Assembly (NCBI GenBank): GCA_016938595.1
Contig: JAFGUJ010000134.1
Span: forward strand, 1-41,755
Source: Campylobacterales bacterium
GTDB lineage: Bacteria; Campylobacterota; Campylobacteria; Campylobacterales; Sulfurimonadaceae
Direction: 5' to 3'
Length of the DNA: 41,755 nt
Shown: positions 1 through 8,422 of the stretch, piece by piece
How the letters are laid out: the number at the start of each line of letters is the position of its first letter
Numbering within the stretch: position 1 is the first letter of the stretch
Notes under the pieces: generated by a model
What the model was told of the DNA's origin: nothing
What the model saw: the letters and a program-made list of their open reading frames with translations, nothing else
Databases searched by the model: none
Position numbers and translations under genes: made by a program

Positions 1-729
1 CTGACCACCCGGATGGACAATATCAGCGGCTCCTTGGAGCACAAACTTCCCGAAGCGGTTGACAAATTCGTCGGTATCGAAGACAATGTAACCGCCATAC
101 TGGCGGAAAACCGCAGTTCGCTTAAAACGGCCCTCGAATCGGCGGGCGATTTTTTCAAAAGCGGAGAAGAGGCCTTCGGAAAAGTCGATTCGATGCTCTC
201 CAACTTCACGACGAGCGAATTGCAGGTGGCGATGCACACCGATTACATGATGCGTGACGGGTACGGCAAAGTCTATCTGGGAGTCAACTACCTTCCCAAT
301 CCGGAAACGTATTATATGTTCGACCTGATCAGTACCGATGACTATTCTCAGAGCCCAACCGGCCCGGAGAAACACGCCGAAAGCGATCTGCTCTATTCGC
401 TTCAGTACGGGAAACGGTTCGACAACCTCCTGCTCCGTTTCGGGGCGATCGAATCGACCGGTGGGGTCGGATTTGATTATTTCATGAACCACGACCGCCT
501 CAAATTCAGCGGCGAAGCGTTCGATTTCAACGCCGTCAACGATATCCGCTCCGAGCGAGTCCACCTCAAAGCGCAGGTCCGCTACCAGATGCTCAAGCAT
601 CTCGAGCTGTACGGGGGATGGGACAATTTCCTCAACCCGCGATCCCAGAACCTGTTCTTTGGGCTTGGGCTCCGGTTTATCGACAACGACATCAAATATA
701 CCCTCGGCACTGCGTCGATGGCTCGCTGA
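1..729 (+). CDS. MCE/MlaD-family protein, C-terminal part (5' end outside window)
   Basis: Frame is open from base 1; the C-terminal sequence (VYLGVNYLPNPETYYMFDLISTDDYS, LLRFGAIESTGGVGFDYF) resembles the outer-membrane-like tail of MlaD/MCE proteins. Confidence 0.7.
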   Translation: MTTRMDNISGSLEHKLPEAVDKFVGIEDNVTAILAENRSSLKTALESAGDFFKSGEEAFGKVDSMLSNFTTSELQVAMHTDYMMRDGYGKVYLGVNYLPNPETYYMFDLISTDDYSQSPTGPEKHAESDLLYSLQYGKRFDNLLLRFGAIESTGGVGFDYFMNHDRLKFSGEAFDFNAVNDIRSERVHLKAQVRYQMLKHLELYGGWDNFLNPRSQNLFFGLGLRFIDNDIKYTLGTASMAR

Positions 730-732
730 TCC

Positions 733-1389
733 ATGCAGGCGATTATGTTTAAAAACCGCGCCGATGCCGCGATACAGCTCAAGGATCTCCTTCCGCTGGA
801 CCGGATGAAAAGTGAGGCGTGGAATCTGATCGCGGTTTCGTCGGGGGGACTTGTCATTGCCGATGCGATCAATGCACGGCTGAAACTGCCGATCAATTTT
901 ATTTTTTCCGGAGCCATTACCGCACCGCAAAATCCTGAATGCGAACTGGCGCGCGTCAGCGAAACCGAAGAGATCGTCATCCATCAGGCTCTGGTCGATG
1001 CCTTCGAGATACAGGTGGATTACATCTACGGTGAAGCGACCCGGAAACATGAGGAGAAGATCCTCAGCGCCATCTATCAATACCGCAAGGGGGAACATTT
1101 TAAATCGATGAAGGGGAAGAATATTCTTCTGATCGATGAGGGGAGCGAAACGGGGCTGAAGCTCATGTGCGCTATCAAAACCGCTTTCGCTCAGAAAGCC
1201 AAAGCGGTCTACGTTGCCGCTCCGATAATGCCAAGCAGTGTTGTGGAAGCATTGGACCCGATCGTGGACGGCGTTTTTTGCCTGCACGAGATCGACGACT
1301 ACATCGATACGGGGTTTTATTACCAGGAATTCGAACCGGTACAAGAAGAAACGATAGAGACTATTTTGGAGAAAAGACATGAATTATAA
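733..1389 (+). CDS. phosphoribosyltransferase-like protein
   Basis: 218-aa ORF with a PRPP-loop-like segment (KNILLIDEGSETGLKLMCAI) and a PRTase-like layout; overlaps pnp start. Confidence 0.7.
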   Translation: MQAIMFKNRADAAIQLKDLLPLDRMKSEAWNLIAVSSGGLVIADAINARLKLPINFIFSGAITAPQNPECELARVSETEEIVIHQALVDAFEIQVDYIYGEATRKHEEKILSAIYQYRKGEHFKSMKGKNILLIDEGSETGLKLMCAIKTAFAQKAKAVYVAAPIMPSSVVEALDPIVDGVFCLHEIDDYIDTGFYYQEFEPVQEETIETILEKRHEL

Positions 1390-3556
1390 CGTTGAGCTCG
1401 AGTTGACCAACAAACACGAAGCGTACGCCTTCGGCCAGGTTGCCAGGCAGGCCAATGGCGCCGCATGGCTCAAATGCGGGAATACCGTCATTCTGGCGAC
1501 AGTCGTCATAGATGAGACAGACTTTGTGGATGAGGATTTTTTGCCTCTGACGGTACAGTACATCGAAAAAAGCTACGCTGCCGGCAAATTTCCGGGTGGC
1601 TTTATCAAACGGGAGACCAAACCGAGCGATTTCGAGACACTGACGTCGCGGATTGTCGACCGCTCGTTGCGTCCCCTGTTCCCCAAAGGGTTTGCCAATC
1701 CCGTGCAGATTACCGTCATGGTTCTGAGCGCTGACCGCGAGGCCGATCTGCAGGTGTTGGCGCTCAATGCCGCGTCCGCGGCGCTGTATGTCTCGGATAT
1801 CGATATTTTCACCTCGGTGAGCGCGGTCCGGGCGGCCAAAGTCGGCGGAGAGATCGTTTTCAATCCGACCCGAGAACAGATGGAGAACAGCACATTCGAC
1901 CTTTACCTCGCCGGCAGCAAAGACGACATGCTGATGATTGAGATGCAAAGCATCGGCAGCGATGAGACGGAGATCATCGAGATGGGAATCATCGATCCGA
2001 TCATCGATTCGGCAGGACTTTCGCAGACTCTTCCGATCCGCCGCTCCAATGCGATGGGCGAAGATGAACTGATCGAGATCCTCACGGCGGCCCAGACTGA
2101 GCTCAAAGCGGCGAATACACGCTACGAAGCGGCATTCAAGCCTTACGCCTCCGATCCGTTCGAGCTGCAATACGTCATCAGCGAAGTGAACGGCGAGATG
2201 GCCGAATACGTCCGCGCCAACCACACAGACGATTTGAAAAAAGGGATCAATCAGATGGCGAAAACGGAGCGCAGTACGGCACTGCGGACAATCCGTAAAG
2301 CGATTATGAAAGAGAAACCGCAATGGGACGAGCATGAGCTGAAAAAAGCGATCGAATCGGTCAAGCGGAGTATGGTTCGTGCCCAGATCCTCGATGAAAA
2401 AGTACGTGCCGACGGGCGGGGGCTGCGTGAAGTCCGTCCGATCAGTATCGAAACCAATGTCCTGCCGGGGGCACACGCTTCGGCACTCTTTACCCGCGGG
2501 CAGACGCAGGCGCTGGTCGTTTTGACCCTCGGCGGCTCCAAAGATGCCCAAATGTACGAAAACCTGACCGACAGCGGCACCCAGAACGAATCGTTCATGG
2601 TCCATTACAACTTTCCCGGATTCAGTGTTGGTGAACCTTCCCCGATCGGAGCACCAAGACGGCGTGAGCTCGGACATGGCAATCTGGCAAAACGGGCCCT
2701 TGAATGCGGCTGTTCGCAAAACGGCCAGACGATCCGGCTGGTCTCCGAGATCCTTGAATCGAACGGTTCGTCGTCTATGGCAACCGTATGCGGCGGCTAT
2801 ATGGCGCTGCGGGCCGGAGACATCGACATGGCCGATCCGATTGCCGGGGTTGCGATGGGGATGGTTTCCGAGGGGGAACGCTACGCGATTCTGACCGACA
2901 TTATGGGGCTTGAGGACCATGACGGGGATCTTGATTTCAAAGTTGCCGGTTCCAAAGAGGGGATTACGGCGATGCAGATGGACATCAAGCTCGGCGGTAT
3001 CCGTCTTGAAGTGCTCAAAGAAGCTCTGTATCAGGCCAAAGAAGCGCGGGCCCATATCATCGACATCATGATGGCAAGCGAAGAGAAAATCGAACTCAAC
3101 GAAGGGACATTGCCGAGCACCGATCTGTTCCACATCGATCCGGGCGTTATCGGCGACATCATCGGGCAGGCGGGCAAAACGATTCGGGAAATCATCGAGC
3201 GTTTTGACGTGACGATCGACATCGACAAGAAAAAAGGAGCCGTGAAGCTCACGGGCAAAAGCCGTGACGGTCTACGCGGAGCGCGTGACCACATCGAAGG
3301 GATCGCCAGCAGTGCGACTCCTGTTGAAAAAGTGGAATACAAAGTCGGCGATGTCGTCAAAGGAAAAGTCAAAAAGATCGTCGATTTCGGTGCCTTTATC
3401 GAACTTCCCGGCGGCGTAGACGGATTGATCCATATCTCTAAAATCTCGGACAGCCATGTAAGCCGCGTTAGCGATGTTCTTTCAGAAGGGGATGAGATTA
3501 TGGTAGAGATCGTCGAGTTCAAAGGAAATAAAATCGGTCTGGGACGGGCTAAGTAA
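1379..3556 (+). CDS. pnp: polyribonucleotide nucleotidyltransferase (PNPase)
   Basis: 725 aa; RNase PH repeats, KH motif (IIGQAGKTIREI) and C-terminal S1 domain (GKVKKIVDFGAFIELPGGVDGLIHIS). Confidence 0.97.
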   Translation: MNYNVELELTNKHEAYAFGQVARQANGAAWLKCGNTVILATVVIDETDFVDEDFLPLTVQYIEKSYAAGKFPGGFIKRETKPSDFETLTSRIVDRSLRPLFPKGFANPVQITVMVLSADREADLQVLALNAASAALYVSDIDIFTSVSAVRAAKVGGEIVFNPTREQMENSTFDLYLAGSKDDMLMIEMQSIGSDETEIIEMGIIDPIIDSAGLSQTLPIRRSNAMGEDELIEILTAAQTELKAANTRYEAAFKPYASDPFELQYVISEVNGEMAEYVRANHTDDLKKGINQMAKTERSTALRTIRKAIMKEKPQWDEHELKKAIESVKRSMVRAQILDEKVRADGRGLREVRPISIETNVLPGAHASALFTRGQTQALVVLTLGGSKDAQMYENLTDSGTQNESFMVHYNFPGFSVGEPSPIGAPRRRELGHGNLAKRALECGCSQNGQTIRLVSEILESNGSSSMATVCGGYMALRAGDIDMADPIAGVAMGMVSEGERYAILTDIMGLEDHDGDLDFKVAGSKEGITAMQMDIKLGGIRLEVLKEALYQAKEARAHIIDIMMASEEKIELNEGTLPSTDLFHIDPGVIGDIIGQAGKTIREIIERFDVTIDIDKKKGAVKLTGKSRDGLRGARDHIEGIASSATPVEKVEYKVGDVVKGKVKKIVDFGAFIELPGGVDGLIHISKISDSHVSRVSDVLSEGDEIMVEIVEFKGNKIGLGRAK

Positions 3557-3575
3557 TTTTTTAGCTCCGTGTGAT

Positions 3576-3581
3576 TATAAT
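3576..3581 (+). promoter_or_regulatory. -10 box (TATAAT) upstream of atpE
   Basis: gattataattcc in the pnp-atpE intergenic region. Confidence 0.5.
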
Positions 3582-3649
3582 TCCATCCACAAAGTGATAA
3601 GTAGGGACACATATCCGAACGGACTTTGATTAAATTATGGAGATCACTC

Positions 3650-3964
3650 ATGAAAAAAGTTCTTTTTCTTATGATCGCTCTTGCCGCTGCAGCATTCGGT
3701 GCTGAAGAAGCAGTAGTGAACGAAACGCTTAAAGCGTACTCAATGATCGCTGCAGGTGTTGGTCTTGGTTTGGCCGCACTTGGTGGTGCTATCGGTATGG
3801 GTAGCACAGCTGCTGCAACTATCGCTGGTACAGCTCGCAACCCGGGTCTTGGCGGTAAATTGATGACAACTATGTTCATCGCTCTTGCGATGATCGAAGC
3901 TCAGGTTATCTATACCCTGGTTATCGCTCTTATCGCTCTTTACGCGAACCCATACCTCGGGTAA
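3650..3964 (+). CDS. atpE: F0F1 ATP synthase subunit c
   Basis: Hydrophobic hairpin with GLGGAIGMG...ARNPG loop and MIEAQVIY carboxylate motif; ATG at 3650 follows an RBS-like tatggaga. Confidence 0.93.
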   Translation: MKKVLFLMIALAAAAFGAEEAVVNETLKAYSMIAAGVGLGLAALGGAIGMGSTAAATIAGTARNPGLGGKLMTTMFIALAMIEAQVIYTLVIALIALYANPYLG

Positions 3965-3981
3965 CTCCGGGTATAACCCTC

Positions 3982-4010
3982 GGTCAGCTTCGGCTGATCT
4001 TTTTTCTTTT
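3982..4010 (+). terminator. Rho-independent terminator after atpE
   Basis: GGTCAGC-TTCG-GCTGATC stem-loop followed by a T-rich tract. Confidence 0.85.
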
Positions 4011-4014
4011 AACT

Positions 4015-4099
4015 GCGATCGTGGTGGAATTGGTAGACACGCTATCTTGAGGGGGTAGTGCCAACAGGTGTGCGAGTTCGAGTCTCGCCGATCGCACCA
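4015..4099 (+). tRNA. tRNA-Leu (GAG)
   Basis: Acceptor stem GCGATCG/CGATCGC, encoded CCA, anticodon stem CTATC/GGTAG with loop TTGAGGG, long variable arm, T-loop GTTCGAGTC. Confidence 0.95.
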
Positions 4100-4192
4100 T
4101 TCCTTTTTTTCTTCTCTAAAACAAAATCATTTCCGTTTTATCATTTCATTTTCTCTCTTTTTATCTCTTGCTTTTTTGCGCTCATTTTGAAG

Positions 4193-4198
4193 TATAAT
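4193..4198 (+). promoter_or_regulatory. -10 box (TATAAT) for 4228 gene
   Basis: gaagtataatggc, 30 nt upstream of ATG. Confidence 0.5.
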
Positions 4199-4227
4199 GG
4201 CATTATTGAAACCACAAAGGATCGATT

Positions 4228-4584
4228 ATGGCCTATATTACCCAACTAAAACATTTGATACAAAACGAGCTGATTCCCGATGTCGAAGAGCATATCGATG
4301 ATATTTTCGAAGTCATTGCGTCCCAGAAAGACGCATCACCGCAGGAACGCGCGCAGCTTGAAGATTTGCAGGCACTTCGTGATGAATACAAAGAACTCCT
4401 TGGAGAAATCAACAACGGGCAGATCGACGAGGAAGAGGCCGAGCAGCTTTATACCGAACTCACTTCAATGCGCGAGGGAGACGATGAAGACGATGACGAC
4501 GATCTGTATTACGACGAAGACGATCTGGACGACGAAGACGATTACGACGAATTAGACATCGACGAAGACGACGACCAGTATTGA
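4228..4584 (+). CDS. hypothetical protein with extremely acidic C-terminal tail
   Basis: 118 aa with helical N-terminus; the last 36 residues contain 26 D/E; good -10 box; overlaps next gene by one base (TGATG). Confidence 0.8.
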   Translation: MAYITQLKHLIQNELIPDVEEHIDDIFEVIASQKDASPQERAQLEDLQALRDEYKELLGEINNGQIDEEEAEQLYTELTSMREGDDEDDDDDLYYDEDDLDDEDDYDELDIDEDDDQY

Positions 4585-5330
4585 TGGGAAAATACGTTTT
4601 ACTGGATACCGAGACAACGGGGGCAGGGGAAAACGACCGGATCATACAGCTCGGGTTTATGGTTCTCGAAGGCAAAAATGTGGAGGTCTTTAACGACCTG
4701 TGCTGGAGCGACGTCCCCATCGGTTACGGCGCGATGGAGGTGCACGGGATTACCCCCGAAATGATCGCAGGGCTTCCGCCGTGTATCGAGACTACGGCAT
4801 TTAAAACGCTGAACGCTCTCAATGGACCTGAGAATGTTTTGATCATCCACAACGCCCCTTTTGATCTGGGGATGCTTGCCAAAGAAAATTTCACTTCCCG
4901 GATGCGTCTGATCGATACCCTGCGATGCGCCAAGCATCTCTTTGACGACGAGGATGCCCACCGTCTGCAGTATTTTCGCTACCGGCTGGGGCTATACAAA
5001 ATCGAGGAAGCCGAAGCGGCGTCCCTGGGGATTGAGGTCAAAGCCCATGATGCGATCGGCGATGTCCTTGTACTGAAACTTTTTTTGAGCGAACTGCGCA
5101 AACGGCTCGCCGAACGCTTCGGCAGCGTCAACCCGATCGACAAGATGGTCGAGCTGACGCAGACGCCTGTTTTCTATACCAAAGCGCTCAAATTCGGAAA
5201 GTACAAAGGGAAAACACTCAGCGAGATTGCTGAAGCCGATCGGGGCTATCTGACGTGGATGCTCGGAAACATGGAGAGTCTGGATGAGGACATGCGCTAT
5301 TCGATCGCTACCGTTTTGGAAAGCGCATAG
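4584..5330 (+). CDS. DnaQ-like 3'-5' exonuclease (DEDDh)
   Basis: LDTETTG, HNAPFDLGML and HDAIGD motifs; extra C-terminal domain (LKFGKYKGKTLSEIAEADRGYLTWML). Confidence 0.88.
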   Translation: MGKYVLLDTETTGAGENDRIIQLGFMVLEGKNVEVFNDLCWSDVPIGYGAMEVHGITPEMIAGLPPCIETTAFKTLNALNGPENVLIIHNAPFDLGMLAKENFTSRMRLIDTLRCAKHLFDDEDAHRLQYFRYRLGLYKIEEAEAASLGIEVKAHDAIGDVLVLKLFLSELRKRLAERFGSVNPIDKMVELTQTPVFYTKALKFGKYKGKTLSEIAEADRGYLTWMLGNMESLDEDMRYSIATVLESA

Positions 5331-5344
5331 GAACGTGGGATGCT

Positions 5345-5785
5345 TCACATCCCTTTCATGACCTGGGATTCGTCCGTAATATGGTTGTCGAGCTTGTGAT
5401 CGACCGAATAGGCCAGAAGGTCAAAGAGTTTCGTGACCATCTGTGGAAGAGTCTGCTGGGCGTTTGACGTGACCACGGCGGCGTATACCGATTTTCCGAA
5501 ATGGGAAACCTGGAAATAGGTCAGAAGCTTGTTGGCCGCTTTTATCCCCTCTTGAACGTCGGTAAAATCGAAAATGACCGCATGGAAATGTTCGCTGAGA
5601 GGGACATTGCGGTCGCTTTTGCGGATACGGCTGCAGATATCGGAAATATCGAGAAGATCCGGAAGATAGGCAATGGCAATCGAGTAGCTGACTTCGTAGC
5701 GTTCAAAATTATACTCATACTCGCTGCTCTCTTCGAGAAGTTTGTCCTGAAACGCTTTACGCTCATTTCTCGAAAGCTCCAACAC
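5345..5785 (-). CDS. hypothetical protein, possibly degenerate GGDEF-like
   Basis: 146-aa ORF with a terminal pattern (VYAAVVTSNAQQTLPQMVTKLFDLLAYSVDHKLDNHI) vaguely like a GGDEF C-terminus. Confidence 0.6.
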   Translation of the reverse strand: MLELSRNERKAFQDKLLEESSEYEYNFERYEVSYSIAIAYLPDLLDISDICSRIRKSDRNVPLSEHFHAVIFDFTDVQEGIKAANKLLTYFQVSHFGKSVYAAVVTSNAQQTLPQMVTKLFDLLAYSVDHKLDNHITDESQVMKGM

Positions 5786-5851
5786 GATTCCCCCTTTTCG
5801 GCAATTTTTTTATTATAACACCTTCTGATGCAAATAGAGGGAGTTCTGGGA

Positions 5852-6112
5852 TCAGAACGTTGTTTTGGTCGATGTTTTGATTTCACTCAGCCGGTAAGCT
5901 GCATCCCGGTTCCCCTGTTTCATCGCTTTTTTCCACCATTCCATCGCTTTATCGACATCTTTATCAACCCCTTCGCCATAGAAATAGAGCATCCCCATAT
6001 AAAACTGCGCTTCGTCGTTGCGCTGGTACATGGCCAGCGGATAGAGGATCTCGTGCGCTTTGGCGAAATCCGAGGCGGTGTAGGCGTTTATCCCTTCGGT
6101 CAGTTCATCCAT
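5852..6112 (-). CDS. Sel1/TPR-like repeat protein
   Basis: AQFYMGMLYFYGEGVDKDVDKAMEWWKKAMKQGNRDAAYRL matches the Sel1 repeat pattern. Confidence 0.75.
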   Translation of the reverse strand: MDELTEGINAYTASDFAKAHEILYPLAMYQRNDEAQFYMGMLYFYGEGVDKDVDKAMEWWKKAMKQGNRDAAYRLSEIKTSTKTTF

Positions 6113-6176
6113 GATTAAAATCCTTTAAAAAAGTGGTGTTATTATAGCGATAGCCCCTATTTTTAGGCTGATGAAC

Positions 6177-6182
6177 TATAAT
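6177..6182 (+). promoter_or_regulatory. -10 box (TATAAT) immediately before 6189 gene
   Basis: gaacTATAATggcactATG; the box ends 6 nt before the ATG at 6189. Confidence 0.5.
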
Positions 6183-6188
6183 GGCACT

Positions 6189-7430
6189 ATGAATTACGAC
6201 GCGCTCTCAGGAAAATCGGTATTGCTGTTAGGGAAGTCCAGAGCGCTGAACGCTCAGGAGTTCGAAACCCTTCTGCAGTTGCATGGCATCAAATGTCTCA
6301 AACGCTACGAAGAGGGAGTCGCGCTGATTATCGAGGGGCGGATGATGAATCCGCTCGAACAAAACGAGAGCGAAAGGCTCTATGAAGCCAGAGTCGCACC
6401 GATCGTCCCGATCGAGGGGCTTGAAGCGTGGTTGTGCCGATCCATCGAGCCAAACCGCCTTTTGATGAGCCTCAAGCTCTCCCGCGATCAGGAACGGTTG
6501 GTCGATTTCCTGAAAAATCCCTACATTACCGAGGAGCTCTTTTTCAAGCTCCTTAGGCTGTATGACTGGCAAAACGAGGGGCTGTTTGACAACGACCGCA
6601 ACCGCGATGTGACGGCTTCGATCATCGGCCGTTTTTACAAGGATCTGGAGCGAAACCACAACGTCCAGTACGCGATGAGCGGCCTGGCACACCTGATAGA
6701 GGGCTACGGAACGCGTGATCTGATCGAAGCAGTTGCGGCGCTCTCTCCCGTGGCGCGCGAACTGAAAACACCGTATGATCCTTCTCTAAGAGGGGTGATA
6801 GACGTGATGGCGCTCCACCCGCAGACGCCGGAAACGATACTCCGGGCGCTGCTGCCGACGCATGGACACCTGCTTTCCCGCCGTGTTCCATTGATGCTCG
6901 AGGAGGAGCTTCTGGGCGATCCGCAGAACCACCCGATACTGGCGCAAAACGAGAGCCTTTCTGAAAAGGGGGGGGAAGCTTTGGCCGAAGGGCACGGACA
7001 AAGCCTGGCGCGCCATTGGCATCTTCACGAGGAGCGTTTTGGGCGATTTTTCCCCGCATCGGCCAAAGAACTCGCCTCCAACCCTTCTTTGACACCTGAG
7101 ATGCAGCAGCAACTGATGGAGCTGGAGGATGGGGAGGTATGGCGGGCTATGGCAGTGAATCCGGTGGCCGAGCGTTCATGGCTGCACCGCCTTTTCGAGC
7201 AGGGCGGGTTTGAAGCCGAACTTGCGGCGAACCCTTCGCTCGAAGCCGCTGACCTCGAAATCCTCTCCCGAAGGGACAATCCGAAGGTGTTGGAGGCTCT
7301 GGCCGCGAACCCCTCGACGCCGATCGAGATTTTGTATCAGCTCTCTCTGGACCGGCGGTTTGAACGGAGTGTTAAAACCAATCCCGCTTTTGGAACCCAC
7401 ATACAAACCCACAATATAGGATGGAACTGA
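6189..7430 (+). CDS. BRCT-like N-terminus plus LRV-like (variant leucine-rich) repeat protein
   Basis: N-terminal GKSVLLLGKSRALNAQEFETLLQLHGIKCLK...LIIEG; later repeats ELASNPSLTPEMQQQL, ELAANPSLEAADLEIL, ALAANPSTPIEILYQLS. Confidence 0.75.
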   Translation: MNYDALSGKSVLLLGKSRALNAQEFETLLQLHGIKCLKRYEEGVALIIEGRMMNPLEQNESERLYEARVAPIVPIEGLEAWLCRSIEPNRLLMSLKLSRDQERLVDFLKNPYITEELFFKLLRLYDWQNEGLFDNDRNRDVTASIIGRFYKDLERNHNVQYAMSGLAHLIEGYGTRDLIEAVAALSPVARELKTPYDPSLRGVIDVMALHPQTPETILRALLPTHGHLLSRRVPLMLEEELLGDPQNHPILAQNESLSEKGGEALAEGHGQSLARHWHLHEERFGRFFPASAKELASNPSLTPEMQQQLMELEDGEVWRAMAVNPVAERSWLHRLFEQGGFEAELAANPSLEAADLEILSRRDNPKVLEALAANPSTPIEILYQLSLDRRFERSVKTNPAFGTHIQTHNIGWN

Positions 7431-8422
7431 TGCGCAGCCGCGACGCGATAACCACTTTGCGATCTCTGATCGAATCGCAGATCCCCACATTTTTGTGGGG
7501 GGCTCCCGGGATCGGTAAATCCTCGATCGTCAAACAGATCGCACGTGACATGCAGATCGAATGCATCGACCTGCGTCTCTCGTTGTTCGACCCGACCGAT
7601 TTGAAAGGGATCCCGTTTTACGAGCGAGAGTCCCACAGCGCGTTGTGGGCACCGCCGTCGTTTCTCCCAAGGGAGGGGAGCGGGATACTGTTTCTCGACG
7701 AGCTCAATTCCGCGGCCCCCGCCGTTCAGGCCTCGGCGTATCAGCTGATTCTGGACCGGAAAGTGGGAGAGTATACGCTGCCGGAAGGGTGGGCGATTGT
7801 CGCCGCGGGGAACCGCGAAGGGGACCGGGGGGTCGTTTCCCGTCTCCCTTCGCCGTTGGCCAACCGGTTTGTCCATGTCGAGATGGAGGTGCATGTCGCC
7901 GACTGGCGCGACTGGGCGATACGCTCAGGGGTCGATGAGCGGGTCATCGCCTATATCGCTTTTCAAAACGATGCGCTGTTCGGATTCGACCCCCTCAAAA
8001 GCACCCGGAGTTTCGCGACCCCGCGCAGCTGGGAAGCGGTTCACCGCATTGTGGGAAGTTCGCTTCCCGAGTCTCTCTGGCTCGAGGCGATCGGCGGGGC
8101 CGTGGGCGAGGATGCGGCGGTCGACTTTTTGGGATTTTGCAAAGTGATGCGGTATCTGCCCGACGTCGACGCGATTCTTTCCGGAACCAGTAGGGAGGTT
8201 CCGGAAGACCTTTCGGCGATGTACGCCCTCTCCACCGTTCTGGTCTCCCGTGTCATGAGGGAACCCTCCGACGAGGCAATTTCCCATCTCCTGCGTTACA
8301 CACTGGGACTCAAAAACGAGTTTGCCGTTCTCATCGTGCAGGATCTTCAGCGCCAGGGGGTGAAGATGGAGCATCTGGACGCTTTCGGGGAGTGGGTAGA
8401 GGCGTTCGCGTATCTGCTATGA
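7421..8422 (+). CDS. MoxR-like AAA+ ATPase
   Basis: Walker A GAPGIGKSS, Walker B GILFLDELNSA, sensor segment WAIVAAGNREGD. Confidence 0.92.
   Translation: MELMRSRDAITTLRSLIESQIPTFLWGAPGIGKSSIVKQIARDMQIECIDLRLSLFDPTDLKGIPFYERESHSALWAPPSFLPREGSGILFLDELNSAAPAVQASAYQLILDRKVGEYTLPEGWAIVAAGNREGDRGVVSRLPSPLANRFVHVEMEVHVADWRDWAIRSGVDERVIAYIAFQNDALFGFDPLKSTRSFATPRSWEAVHRIVGSSLPESLWLEAIGGAVGEDAAVDFLGFCKVMRYLPDVDAILSGTSREVPEDLSAMYALSTVLVSRVMREPSDEAISHLLRYTLGLKNEFAVLIVQDLQRQGVKMEHLDAFGEWVEAFAYLL

Noticed and set aside
1361-3133. 590-aa minus-strand ORF antisense to pnp
   Set aside because: Shadow ORF of a well-supported PNPase; low-complexity His/Arg/Asp-rich translation with no recognisable motif.
3650-3964. 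Possible Na+-type c subunit
   Set aside because: Carboxylate context MIEAQVIY lacks the residues I associate with Na+ binding; a proton-type ring is the simpler reading.
4015-4099. tRNA-Leu as an integration site for a genomic island
   Set aside because: No integrase, direct att repeat or mobile gene was seen next to either tRNA in the window.
5843-5858. GTTCTG-GGAT-CAGAAC hairpin at the stop codon of the Sel1-like gene
   Set aside because: Only 6 bp with no U-tract; could be a weak terminator but not well supported.
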